Origin: Ruminococcaceae bacterium UBA2854
GTDB lineage: Bacteria; Bacillota; Clostridia; Oscillospirales; Acutalibacteraceae
DNA: 15,192 nucleotides
Reading direction: 5' to 3'
NCBI GenBank assembly: GCA_002350765.1
Contig: DEFK01000022.1
Location: forward strand, 1-15,192
The position numbers and the translations under genes are program-made. Positions 8,501-14,558 of the stretch are shown piece by piece. How positions within the stretch are numbered: the stretch's first letter is position 1; every line of letters starts with the position of its first letter. The notes beneath the pieces were generated by a model, which made no database searches, was not told where the DNA came from, and saw nothing but the letters and a program-made list of their open reading frames with translations.

Positions 8501-9116
8501 GTGCAGCGGTTGTCGCGGGCTCTACTCCGCCCGTTAACTCGACGCGCGCGGAAATATTGTTGTTAACTATCGTATTGTTGTCGATATACGCGAACTGTGA
8601 GTTTAAATCATAAGGGTCAATAATGCCGTCAAGATTCGCTATATCGAGGTCAATATCCTGCTCAGCGGAGATGCTGTCTTTAACTTTAAAATGCGCGGTA
8701 AATAACAGCGATTCCGTTGTGTAATCCGACGCCTCAAAAATCGAGGAGAAGGTAATTGTAATCATTTTATTTGAATTCTGGTATTCCGCTTTATTTACAC
8801 CCGCGGCGATAAAGGTAGCTCCGCTTGTCATCGCGTCGCCTTTACTGGCGCTTACGGCGAATAAAGAATCAGGGTCGAATTTAACGTAAATAGTTCCCGA
8901 TAATAATGGCTCGTGAGCTCTTATAAACAGGTTAAGGTCAAATTCATCGCCCTTAGCGTAGCATTTAGCCGTGTCGGAAAACAACTCGTGCTCGCTTACC
9001 GCGGATACCTTATAATTGTCCGCCGCAAAAGCTGAGGTTCCGACCGCCGCCGTAAATACGGACAGCAATATAAGTGTTGATAGAATAAGCGCGATCGCTT
9101 TTGTCGGTTTTTTCAT
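5556..9116 (-). CDS. Large secreted cohesin-like/CBM26 protein with PT linkers and three copies of a new module
   Basis: A 1186-residue exported protein. In order: signal peptide 1-31 (ends TSAFA); a cohesin/CBM3-type beta-sandwich about 35-190 (GDEFDLNLFIRA, GTIYVKFDPDSL, MITITFSS, LLFTAHFKVKD); PT linker 199-357; a CBM26-like starch-binding module about 358-455 (NLYAWTNGG, GWPGTAM, YDRIIFNNGSEQTVDI, GNKWEAAVW); module A 465-568; PT linker 570-759; module B 760-868; PT/Glu linker to 942; module C 943-1045; linker; Lys-rich C-terminal domain 1084-1186. Modules A-C share Y-Y-x-PS, GY-YK, YQVY and W-[VI]-SQI. No catalytic domain, sortase motif or dockerin is seen, so a surface or secreted alpha-glucan-binding scaffold is plausible but inferred. 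Start ATG has GGAAAGG at 9129-9135, a rather long 12 bases away. Linkers are built from DNA tandem repeats and probably vary between strains. Confidence 0.82.
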   Translation of the reverse strand: MKKPTKAIALILSTLILLSVFTAAVGTSAFAADNYKVSAVSEHELFSDTAKCYAKGDEFDLNLFIRAHEPLLSGTIYVKFDPDSLFAVSASKGDAMTSGATFIAAGVNKAEYQNSNKMITITFSSIFEASDYTTESLLFTAHFKVKDSISAEQDIDLDIANLDGIIDPYDLNSQFAYIDNNTIVNNNISARVELTGGVEPATTAAPTTEAPTTLPPTTAPPTTTPPTTAPVTTDPPATEPVTTAPPTTAPPTTAPPTTTPPTTARTTTAPPTTTPPTTARITTAPPTTTPPTTTPPTTARITTAPPTTTPPTTARITTAPPTTTPPTTARITTAPPTTARQTTAPPTTAVPTTTAPSKRVITFANNQKWSAVNLYAWTNGGSAMSGWPGTAMIKTGKQNSYNEDLYELEIDTKYDRIIFNNGSEQTVDITVNPNASGYYLTTKDGNKWEAAVWIDGQNSTTAPQSEKYTFYYLPSSAQENSGYTYKLNYNDVNGTAPEYWHQYTFEKTDIVIGGVHLYSISFSKHHDSVNELQYQVYNGSKWVSQIKFSNVKLSDYNEKVVKYDGTTGTVSPTEAPTTVPPTTAPPTTVPPTTAPPTTVPPTTAPPTTVPPTTAPPTTVPPTTAPPTTVPPTTAPPTTVPPTTAPPTTVPPTTAPPTTAPPTTVPPTTAPPTTAPPTTAPPTTAPPTSAPPTTAPPTTAPPTTAPPTSAPPTTAPPTTAPPTTAPPTSAPPTTVPPTTQAPTTTAPPTTEAPTTEAPTTKPEMYTFYYQPSIDQEAAGFTYKFSYNDLYGVNPQNWHEYTFTRTLIRLNGIYIYSVSVPKQYDRVRKILYQVYDDDTWVSQIEFSSVTLSYYNNMVVKSDGSIKPENTTRPPTEEEFTTAPPSTTATEQSTTEPVENTTAPVEETTAEATSPTEATEETTAQAIEETTQDIQPTTDEPEVTSSPFTATKVFYYLPSTQQAVAGYSYKLTVQDNKGEFELYDFHASDIFVNGARVYTAEIPADIEITVLYFQVYDFEKWISQISVSPDIAEGNIIKSDGEVYKDEPETTIEPTSQEPATETQLITEQPTTIAPTEVTTSAVINKKANPIKVSAKKKTIKANKLIKKAQKIKPLKVKNYKGKLTYKLIKKGSYKKLFKKAKINSKGVISIKKLKIKKGTYKLKVSVTAKGNKDYKAKKVTKVLKIKIT
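6900..7395 (-). repeat. Minisatellite encoding PPTTAPPTTV / PPTSA linker units
   Basis: Within the 1186-aa gene. From about 7110 to 7395 the unit is 30 bp (ten residues, PPTTAPPTTV), repeated about nine times. From about 6900 to 7110 it changes to 15-bp PPTTA units in which every fourth carries Ser (PPTSA), giving a 60-bp higher-order period. Copies differ mainly at third codon positions. Opposite-strand reading gives GGAVVGG peptides that are not genes. Confidence 0.9.
8101..8345 (-). repeat. Minisatellite encoding TTTPPTTARITTAPP linker units
   Basis: Within the first PT linker of the same gene. Successive units end at 8130, 8175, 8220, 8280 and 8325, i.e. lengths 30, 45, 45, 60 and 45 bp; the 60-bp copy is a 45-bp unit with an extra PPTTT. 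Each unit contains a single Arg-Ile step (ARI) in an otherwise Pro/Thr stretch. Confidence 0.9.
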
Positions 9117-9154
9117 ATTTTACCGTAGCCTTTCCACTCACAGTTTTTTTACAG

Positions 9155-9175
9155 CCTTATTGTGAGCGGATAAGG
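9155..9175. promoter_or_regulatory. Inverted repeat with a lac-operator-like core in the leader of the 1186-aa gene
   Basis: CCTTAT (9155-9160) and ATAAGG (9170-9175) form a small inverted repeat. The overlapping ATTGTGAGCGGATAA (9159-9173) is a 15-base exact match to the core of the E. coli lac O1 operator. CTCACA at 9137-9142 is also complementary to TGTGAG at 9161-9166. It lies 40-60 bases before the start codon, downstream of the putative promoter, where a LacI-family repressor could act. It may be coincidental. Confidence 0.3.
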
Positions 9176-9250
9176 TGTAAACTAAACTCTTACATAGTGA
9201 ATATTCAGCACTATTTTACGAACTGTATTAACATACAGCAATACACACTA

Positions 9251-9311
9251 ATTGTAACACATTTTAAGAAAAAATACGTTACAAAAACTATGTGTATTAT
9301 TTATGCAATAT
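9251..9311 (-). promoter_or_regulatory. Conserved upstream block of the 1186-aa gene
   Basis: This 61-bp block aligns without gaps to 12762-12822 upstream of the other large secreted gene, about 44 of 61 identical. On the minus strand it has ATATTGCATAAATAA at the far end, TTGTAA (9279-9284), and after 22 bases TACAAT (9251-9256), preceded by TGT as an extended -10. The 22-base gap is too long for a normal sigma-A -35, so either the extended -10 suffices or an activator is needed. Role as promoter is inferred. Confidence 0.5.
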
Positions 9312-9374
9312 GTATAAATAAAGAGTGGGAAAGGTGGTTTAAAAGAGGTTTTGTGAATCTTATTAGGCGATTTT

Positions 9375-9420
9375 CCTTCTCCCTTGGGAGAAGGCGGCAC
9401 GCGAAGCGTGACGGATGAGG
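9375..9420 (+). repeat. Interspersed hairpin repeat (E1), plus orientation
   Basis: Two adjacent hairpins: CCTTCTCCC/GGGAGAAGG (9375-9394) and CACGC/GCGTG with a GAA loop (9398-9410), followed by GGATGAGGTG. Related structures recur at 9493-9546 (inverted) and 12868-12978. This layout resembles interspersed palindromic repeats I recall from gut Firmicutes genomes. No coding potential. Confidence 0.7.
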
Positions 9421-9459
9421 TGTTTTCCCTAATGACGTTAAAGAATCAATTAAAACGGC

Positions 9460-9492
9460 AACTTGTTAACGAAATCAAGATTTCGACAAGTT
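9460..9492. other. Nested hairpin between the two E1 copies
   Basis: AACTTGT (9460-9466) and ACAAGTT (9486-9492) enclose CGAAATC-AA-GATTTCG (9470-9485), giving two stacked seven-base stems with a three-base bulge. It is further enclosed by AACGGCAA (9454-9461) and its complement TTGCCGTT (9551-9558). It sits in the middle of an inverted pair of hairpin repeats, so the whole 9375-9558 segment may be one composite non-coding element. Confidence 0.6.
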
Positions 9493-9546
9493 CCCTACAC
9501 CTCCTCAGTCAGCCTAAGGCTGACAGCTCCTCCTCAAGGAGAAGCC
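9493..9546 (-). repeat. Interspersed hairpin repeat (E1'), inverted copy
   Basis: Reads in the opposite orientation to E1: the CTCCTTGAGGAG palindrome, a variable hairpin GTCAGCC/GGCTGAC (9508-9524, loop TAA), then GAGGAGGTGTAGGG. The arms are the same type as E1 but the middle hairpin sequence is completely different. Confidence 0.7.
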
Positions 9547-9582
9547 ATATTTGCCGTTATCTTTTATAAAGACGGAATTGGC

Positions 9583-9612
9583 GTAAAAAATCGGCTCCCG
9601 AAGGAGCCGATT
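9583..9612 (-). terminator. Intrinsic terminator of the 1028-aa gene
   Basis: Perfect ten-base stem AATCGGCTCC (9589-9598), loop CGAA, complement at 9603-9612. On the minus strand it is followed by a T run (9585-9590 read as TTTTTT). It lies just after the stop at 9616-9618. Confidence 0.9.
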
Positions 9613-9615
9613 AGC

Positions 9616-12600
9616 TTACTTTACTTTAACCTTTACGGTTTTATTAATTGTCTTAGACTTATAATTCGTATTACCCTTAGCCTTGATTTGAACTTTGATC
9701 TTATAAGTTCCCTTCTTGGCTTTCTTCCATTTCTTGATTGTAAGTTTACCCTTTGTATTAATCTTTAAGAATTTCTTAATAATCTTTTTAGCCTTGGTGA
9801 TTTTAACGCTTACCTTACCCTGAGCGTTCTTAATCGTAAGAACTTTAACCTTTTGAGCTTTTTTCTTAAGCTTCTTAAGCTTAACGCTCTTGGTCTTAGC
9901 CGTTACCTTAATCGGGTTAGCGGCTTTCTTGGTTACTGTGGGGGAAGTCGGCTGATCGGGTGCTGTTGTTACCTCGGGAGTGGTTGGAGTCTCGGGGTCG
10001 GTATGTATCACGGGGTCGGAAGGTGACTCGGGGTCTGTATCGGGTTCTACCGTAATCGGGTTGCCGTCGGAGCCGATTATAGCGTTCTTAGCGACATTGG
10101 GATTAATCTCAATCTGTTTTACCCATTCTTCGCCGTATAAAATCTGAATATACATCTCGATATATTCCTTATCGGCGGGGAGTACAGCTCCGTAAATATC
10201 TTTTCCATTAGCCTTATCGCCTGTGGGAATCATTTGCATACTCTCATCGTTGCCGTCCTTATCTTTAAAGAAAAGACGATAATTATAACCGTTAAGCTCC
10301 TGTTCGTCGCTCGGGAGATACGAAATAGTTATAACGTCAGGCTCGGTTATAACGGAGGTAGTTTCCTCTGTTTCAGAGGTTTCTTTAGGCTCGGTGGTTT
10401 CTAAGGGTTCTGTAGTTTCCTTAGGCTCGGTAGTTTCTTCGGGATCGGTTGTCTTACCCGTATCGGGCTCGGTAGTTTCTTCGGGCGAGCCTTCCGTCGG
10501 CTCACTTGCGCAGGTCGACGCGTTCGGGTCGGTTGTCGCTTCAGGATCAGCCTCGGTTACATAGGTTGCAATCGCAATTATATAATCTTCATACGAGTCG
10601 AAGGATACTTGCGCTTCGCTACCGTTGATTTCAACATTACGGCTGTCGCCTTTGAATGTATAACCTGAATCGGGCTCTATGTAGATATACACGGTATACT
10701 GTCTGCTATACTGATATACATCGCCGCTTTGCATTTTCCTGCCTTCTTCGCGCCAAATAATATCAGTAACTGTAGCGTTAGAAGATACGGAAACATTATA
10801 ATCGGGCTTTTCGCCTGCAACAGGTTTGTCCAGGTCGGTAACAGCTACGCTTGTAAGCGGTGTTTTCTCCTGGATGTTGAAGTATTTTACATAAACGCGG
10901 AGCTTTTTCACGGGGTTCTGTCCCGATAATTGCTGGACAATAGCTTCTTTATGGTTTACTGTCGCGGTAACGGTTGTATAATCGTCCTTATCTACAGTAA
11001 AATTATAGCCGTCCTTAGCGGTCATATTAAAGAAGGCGATATAGGTTTTACCTTTTTCGAACATATCGCCGTTTTTCATATCTTCCTTATCGGTATTGTT
11101 CCACCATTCGATTTTATTATCCTCAAGAGTAACGCCTTTGGAAGCCTGATACGAAAAGATTGCAGGTCTGTCAACAATAGGCTCGTTAATCTTAGTAAAC
11201 GCGACGGTCGAGATATCCTGTTCGCCCATGATGTAAGATGTTGACTCTACGTGGATATATTCACGGGGATCTTTTTTATATGCTTCATATGTATTGATCG
11301 CTTTTCCGTCAATTTCACCACCAACTTGAATCGCGTTGTCGGCGTAGCAGAACGCGTAGTATTCATCAGCCTTTAAAATAACATTTAATTTGTATTCTTT
11401 AAGAGGCTCGAAAACATTACCTGAATACTCTCGCTTAGCATCGGTAACATTATACCAATAAAAACTGTCAACACTATAGCCTTCGCCGTATGTACGTAAT
11501 TTAGAATCGCATTGATCTCCCGCCTTGGGTTGTTCATCGAGACGGATATTTACATCATAAATCAGAACGGGATCATCGGGATCTATAAGCTTGGGGAATG
11601 AGAATGAAACGGTAATCTCATCCTCGGGAGTAGTCGAGTCGCCGGTGATTATCGCGTCCTGTCCGTTAATTGTACCCTTAACGGTGGTTTTTCTTTTATC
11701 GTTTACCGCGAACCTGTAGCCCTTGTCGGCTTTAAGCGTAAATTCTACTCTGTATACTTTAAGATTCTTAAATGTTTTAGTAGCGGAAACAGTTGTGCCG
11801 TCGGTTTCGTTATTCCAGACGGGCTTAGCGTTTTTAACGGTAAATCCCTCTGTGGTTGTGTTATATGTAAAGCTCGGGGATTCGCCGACTACGGGCTCTA
11901 CAATATCTGTAAAGTCAACGTTGGTTATAGGCTTAATATATTCAACCGTGAAAATGTCTTTGTGGTATATGTTGTTTTTAACGTAAGTATCGCCGACACT
12001 GCCCTCGGTTGTATAAATCGTAAACGCCGCGATAGGCGAGTAGCTCTTGTCGTAACCGAAAGCGCACGTACCGATTTTAGTTGTTCCAGCGGGAATAAAT
12101 ACGTCCGTTAACGCTGTATCGCAAAAAGCGTAGTTGCCGATTTCGGCTTTAGCGCCGTCGTTAATCGTAACCTCGGCTAATTTGGTACATCCTTTGAATG
12201 CTTCGCTGCCGATTAATTTGATATGGGTAGAGATTGAAATACTCTCAAGCGCTGTACAGTTAGAAAACGCCGCCATATCGATTGTTTGAAGATAAAACGG
12301 AAGACGAATTGTTTTCAAACCTGTACAGTCAGAGAACGCGCTTTTTCCGATATAAGTAAGATTAAGGGGCATAGTTACTGACGTTAGATTCTTACACCAG
12401 TAAAACGCTCCGTTGCCGATAGTCTTGATTCCGTCTTCGATAGTAACGGATTTTACGCTTGAACTATTGAAGGTTAAGTGACCGTCCGTAGCCCACGGCA
12501 TTTTACCGTTGCCGTCTTTTTCGATAGTCGTACCGCCAAAGATACGGAGATGACCTGTCGATGAATTAAACTCATACTGACAGTCGCCTACCGTACCGCT

Positions 12601-12702
12601 TTTTGAAACTTCGGCGTTAGCGGTAATAGGAGCTACAGCGAATACGCTTATAAGAATAAGTAATGACAGTACTATGCTGGTAAGCTTTCTGATTGATTTC
12701 AT
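9616..12702 (-). CDS. Secreted leucine-rich-repeat surface protein with four Ig-like repeats and the shared new module
   Basis: A 1028-residue exported protein. Signal peptide 1-30 (ends ITANA). Residues 36-240 are BspA-type (LRR_5) repeats of about 23 residues, e.g. VKSVTIEDGIKTIGNGAFYW and LTYIGKSAFSDC. Residues 258-716 hold four tandem Ig-like repeats (starting near 258, 380, 497 and 616), each with a V-x3-P-V-x-G opening, a Trp in the middle and an A-D-x-GY-x-F strand. Residues 717-788 are a Glu/Thr/Pro linker, 789-883 one copy of the module found three times in the 1186-aa protein (YLPSDEQ, WVKQI, GSDG), then a linker and the Lys-rich C-terminal domain 928-1028. No catalytic site is seen. 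Such proteins usually bind host or plant polymers at the cell surface; here that is inference. AAAGGAAG at 12710-12717 fits the ATG. Confidence 0.85.
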   Translation of the reverse strand: MKSIRKLTSIVLSLLILISVFAVAPITANAEVSKSGTVGDCQYEFNSSTGHLRIFGGTTIEKDGNGKMPWATDGHLTFNSSSVKSVTIEDGIKTIGNGAFYWCKNLTSVTMPLNLTYIGKSAFSDCTGLKTIRLPFYLQTIDMAAFSNCTALESISISTHIKLIGSEAFKGCTKLAEVTINDGAKAEIGNYAFCDTALTDVFIPAGTTKIGTCAFGYDKSYSPIAAFTIYTTEGSVGDTYVKNNIYHKDIFTVEYIKPITNVDFTDIVEPVVGESPSFTYNTTTEGFTVKNAKPVWNNETDGTTVSATKTFKNLKVYRVEFTLKADKGYRFAVNDKRKTTVKGTINGQDAIITGDSTTPEDEITVSFSFPKLIDPDDPVLIYDVNIRLDEQPKAGDQCDSKLRTYGEGYSVDSFYWYNVTDAKREYSGNVFEPLKEYKLNVILKADEYYAFCYADNAIQVGGEIDGKAINTYEAYKKDPREYIHVESTSYIMGEQDISTVAFTKINEPIVDRPAIFSYQASKGVTLEDNKIEWWNNTDKEDMKNGDMFEKGKTYIAFFNMTAKDGYNFTVDKDDYTTVTATVNHKEAIVQQLSGQNPVKKLRVYVKYFNIQEKTPLTSVAVTDLDKPVAGEKPDYNVSVSSNATVTDIIWREEGRKMQSGDVYQYSRQYTVYIYIEPDSGYTFKGDSRNVEINGSEAQVSFDSYEDYIIAIATYVTEADPEATTDPNASTCASEPTEGSPEETTEPDTGKTTDPEETTEPKETTEPLETTEPKETSETEETTSVITEPDVITISYLPSDEQELNGYNYRLFFKDKDGNDESMQMIPTGDKANGKDIYGAVLPADKEYIEMYIQILYGEEWVKQIEINPNVAKNAIIGSDGNPITVEPDTDPESPSDPVIHTDPETPTTPEVTTAPDQPTSPTVTKKAANPIKVTAKTKSVKLKKLKKKAQKVKVLTIKNAQGKVSVKITKAKKIIKKFLKINTKGKLTIKKWKKAKKGTYKIKVQIKAKGNTNYKSKTINKTVKVKVK

Positions 12703-12761
12703 ATTACTACTTCCTTTCGTAAATAGGGATGAGAGGTTTTATACTATAAAACATCAATTAT

Positions 12762-12822
12762 ATTGTACTATATTTAACGAAAATATGTTGCACAAACTTT
12801 ATTTGCGTTATTTATGCAATAT
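12762..12822 (-). promoter_or_regulatory. Conserved upstream block of the 1028-aa gene
   Basis: Same 61-bp length as 9251-9311, with identical ends: TTATTTATGCAATAT on the plus strand at 12808-12822 and ATTGTA at 12762-12767. On the minus strand TTGTGC (12790-12795) is 22 bases from TACAAT, exactly as in the other gene. It ends about 60 bases before the ATG. An alternative -10, TATAAT, overlaps just downstream. Promoter function is inferred from conservation. Confidence 0.5.
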
Positions 12823-12867
12823 AAACAAACAACGTGGCGTTTACGCACGGTTTTAAATTCTTATTAA

Positions 12868-12978
12868 GCCTTCTCCTTGAGGAGACTCCTCCATTGGAGG
12901 AGATGTCGCGAATGCGACAGAGGTGGTGCTGTCTCCCGCTAGGGAAAAGGTGCCGAGTGAAGCGAGGCGGATGAGGTG
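12868..12978 (+). repeat. Interspersed hairpin repeat (E2)
   Basis: A longer relative of E1 at the same place relative to the 61-bp block: CCTTCTCCTTGAGGAG, then CTCCTCC/GGAGGAG (12886-12902), TGTCGC/GCGACA (12904-12919), a CTCCCGCTAGGG segment, GCCGAGTGAAGCGAGGC and the shared end GGATGAGGTGT. It separates the 1028-aa gene's upstream region from the tRNA-linked array. No coding potential. Confidence 0.7.
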
Positions 12979-12981
12979 TAA

Positions 12982-13014
12982 AACAAAAAAACGCCCTGTC
13001 GGACGTTTTTGTTT
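12982..13014 (-). terminator. Terminator after repeat unit R1
   Basis: Minus strand: ACGTCC-GACA-GGGCGT followed by TTTTTTTGTTTT (stem 12991-13006). A/T flanks extend the palindrome. One pair is a U-G wobble on the minus strand but would be a C-A mismatch on the plus strand. Confidence 0.8.
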
Positions 13015-13159
13015 TGGCTGAGGAATAGTTTCTTAATTTAAAAAAAACTTCATCTCGAACCTTGTGTTCACGTAAGGGAGAAAGGTTTCTGCAACGCAAC
13101 GGGCTAAAAATCGTCCACTGGACGATTTTCTTAACGCCCTTTCGAATCCCTATTCTCAG
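13015..13159 (-). repeat. tRNA-linked repeat unit R1 (putative structured RNA)
   Basis: One of four units. On the minus strand it starts TGAGAATAGGGATTCGAA (an inverted copy of the tRNA-Gln 3' end) and ends CTATTCCTCAGCCA (a direct copy of the tRNA 3' end with CCA). The two ends pair into an acceptor-like stem with one bulged base. Inside is a ten-base hairpin (13107-13129, AAAATCGTCC/GGACGATTTT) within a GGGC/GCCC stem, and an AACCTT/AAGGTT stem. The short open frames across it are not conserved as protein. Confidence 0.75.
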
Positions 13160-13193
13160 AAAACAAAAAACGCCCTAACGGACGTTTTTGTTT
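13160..13193 (-). terminator. Terminator between R2 and R1
   Basis: Minus strand ACGTCC-GTTA-GGGCGT followed by TTTTTTG (stem 13170-13185), following the CCA-like end of R2. Confidence 0.8.
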
Positions 13194-13339
13194 TGGCTGA
13201 GGAATAGTATGTTTATTTAGGAAAATATTATCATCTCGAACCTTGTGTTCACGTTTTTGGGTAAGGTTTCTGCAGCGCAACGGGCTAAAAACAGTCCGCA
13301 GGACTGTTTTATTAACGCCCTTTCGAATCCCTATTCCTG
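13194..13339 (-). repeat. tRNA-linked repeat unit R2 (putative structured RNA)
   Basis: Same architecture as R1, start spacing 179 bp. Begins CAGGAATAGGGATTCGAA on the minus strand and ends CTATTCCTCAGCCA, giving a perfect eight-base AGGAATAG/CTATTCCT stem. The internal hairpin (13288-13310) is AAAACAGTCC/GGACTGTTTT, a compensated variant of that in R1 and R4. The loop of the AACCTT/AAGGTT stem differs from the other units. Confidence 0.75.
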
Positions 13340-13340
13340 A

Positions 13341-13370
13341 AAAGAAAAAACGCCCGAATGGGCGTTTTCC
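13341..13370 (-). terminator. Terminator at the HNH side of R2
   Basis: ACGCCC-ATTC-GGGCGT on the minus strand followed by TTTTTTC (stem 13350-13365). All six pairs are Watson-Crick here. It lies upstream of R2 in minus-strand direction and left of the HNH cassette. Confidence 0.75.
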
Positions 13371-13382
13371 TTTTGGTTAAAA

Positions 13383-13400
13383 ACTACGGTTTTGATACAA
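13383..13400 (+). repeat. Left 18-bp inverted repeat of the HNH cassette
   Basis: ACTACGGTTTTGATACAA matches the reverse complement of 14573-14590 at 17 of 18 positions. The two copies bracket the HNH gene about 1.2 kb apart. Confidence 0.65.
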
Positions 13401-13492
13401 AATGTAATACACTTTTTGAAAAACTCTTTATTTTTTGTTGAGTTTATGTTATTATAATATTGTAATTGTAACGTACAAGGGTGTGGCTTGTT

Positions 13493-14407
13493 GTGGAGTT
13501 TAAACTTAATGATTATCATAGAAATATCCCTGATGATGAATTAATTGATGATATAAAACGGGTGGCGAATAAACTGCAAAAAGATTCTTTATCGAAAAAA
13601 GAATATGATGAGTTTGGAATATATCACAGTAGTACGATTGAGCATAGATTTAATGGATGGAATAAAGCATTAGAAAAAGCTGAGTTGAAGCCAACAAAGG
13701 TTTGTAAAAAAAATATAAATAATGTTTATGCTACTCCGGATCAATTGCTGCAAGATTTAAAAAATGTTGCAAACAAATTAAATAAACGCTCTATTACAAC
13801 AACAGAATATAATAGATATGGAAAGCATGGTAAAAACTTTGTTTCAAGCAGATTTGGTACTTGGGAAAATGCTTTAATTCAGGCAGGGTTAGAACCAACA
13901 GGTTATCATCGCAATATTCCAGAGCAAAAGTTGTTGGAGGAAATAGAAAGGATATGGATAAAATTAGGAAGGCAACCAACAACTACAGATATTCAAAAAG
14001 GTATTTCAAAATATTCTTTAAAAGCTTATAGTAATAAATTTGGCGGATGGCGCGGTGCATTGGAAGCCTTTGTTGAATGGATTAACGAAAAACCGGATGA
14101 ATCCAATGTTTTAGAAAATAATACCAAAAATGAAAGTTTCTCACAAACAGAAAAAAGCTCAAAATGTGTAAATAATATATCTATAAATCATAAAACCAAT
14201 AGAGGCATAAATTTGAGATTAAGGTTTAAGGTTATGCAACGGGATAACTTTAAATGTGTTATCTGCGGTACATCTCCCGCAAAGGATCCCTCAGTAGAAT
14301 TACATATTGACCATATCATTCCGTGGTCAAAAGGCGGCGAAACCGTTATTGATAATCTACAAACATTGTGTTCAAAATGCAATTTAGGTAAAAGTGATTT
14401 AATATAA
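13493..14407 (+). CDS. HNH endonuclease with homing-endonuclease-associated repeats
   Basis: A 304-residue protein when started at GTG 13493; a GTG at 13481 would add four residues but leaves no room for the Shine-Dalgarno AAGGG (13477-13481). Three degenerate repeats of about 55-60 residues fill the first two thirds, each with a helix and an RF-x-G/T-W-x-x-AL core (RFNGWNKALEKAEL, RFGTWENALIQAGL, KFGGWRGALEAF); this matches the HNH-associated DNA-binding repeat family (PF18780 type). The last 65 residues are a classical HNH nuclease: CVICG, LHIDHIIPWSKGG, NLQTLCSKCNLGKSD, with zinc cysteine pairs and the catalytic DH. Codon use is much more AT-rich than in neighbours, suggesting transfer. 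It lies between repeat units R2 and R3 and within an inverted repeat, so a selfish homing role is likely but inferred. A weak promoter may exist near TATAAT at 13453. Confidence 0.88.
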   Translation: MEFKLNDYHRNIPDDELIDDIKRVANKLQKDSLSKKEYDEFGIYHSSTIEHRFNGWNKALEKAELKPTKVCKKNINNVYATPDQLLQDLKNVANKLNKRSITTTEYNRYGKHGKNFVSSRFGTWENALIQAGLEPTGYHRNIPEQKLLEEIERIWIKLGRQPTTTDIQKGISKYSLKAYSNKFGGWRGALEAFVEWINEKPDESNVLENNTKNESFSQTEKSSKCVNNISINHKTNRGINLRLRFKVMQRDNFKCVICGTSPAKDPSVELHIDHIIPWSKGGETVIDNLQTLCSKCNLGKSDLI

Positions 14408-14479
14408 TATTTATATTATTGATAATCCAAACGATTACCTCCTAATATTCAAACGATAGCTCTATAAAAACATAAAAAT

Positions 14480-14524
14480 CCCTGTCGGAAGGCTGATTTA
14501 AGCCTTTCCGACAGGGCATTTTTG
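14480..14524 (+). terminator. Intrinsic terminator of the HNH gene
   Basis: CCCTGTCGGAAGGCT pairs with AGCCTTTCCGACAGGG (14480-14516, one bulged base, loop GATTTA), followed by CATTTTT. AAAAAT precedes it. Confidence 0.85.
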
Positions 14525-14558
14525 CGCCAAAATCTCACAAAACAGCATTTATACGCAA

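Noticed and set aside
5556..9116. Dockerin or sortase signal in the secreted proteins
   Set aside because: No duplicated calcium-binding dockerin loop and no LPxTG plus hydrophobic tail; all three end in the Lys-rich domain.
13481..13492. Upstream GTG start for the HNH gene
   Set aside because: It sits directly on the AAGGG Shine-Dalgarno sequence; the GTG at 13493 has usable spacing.
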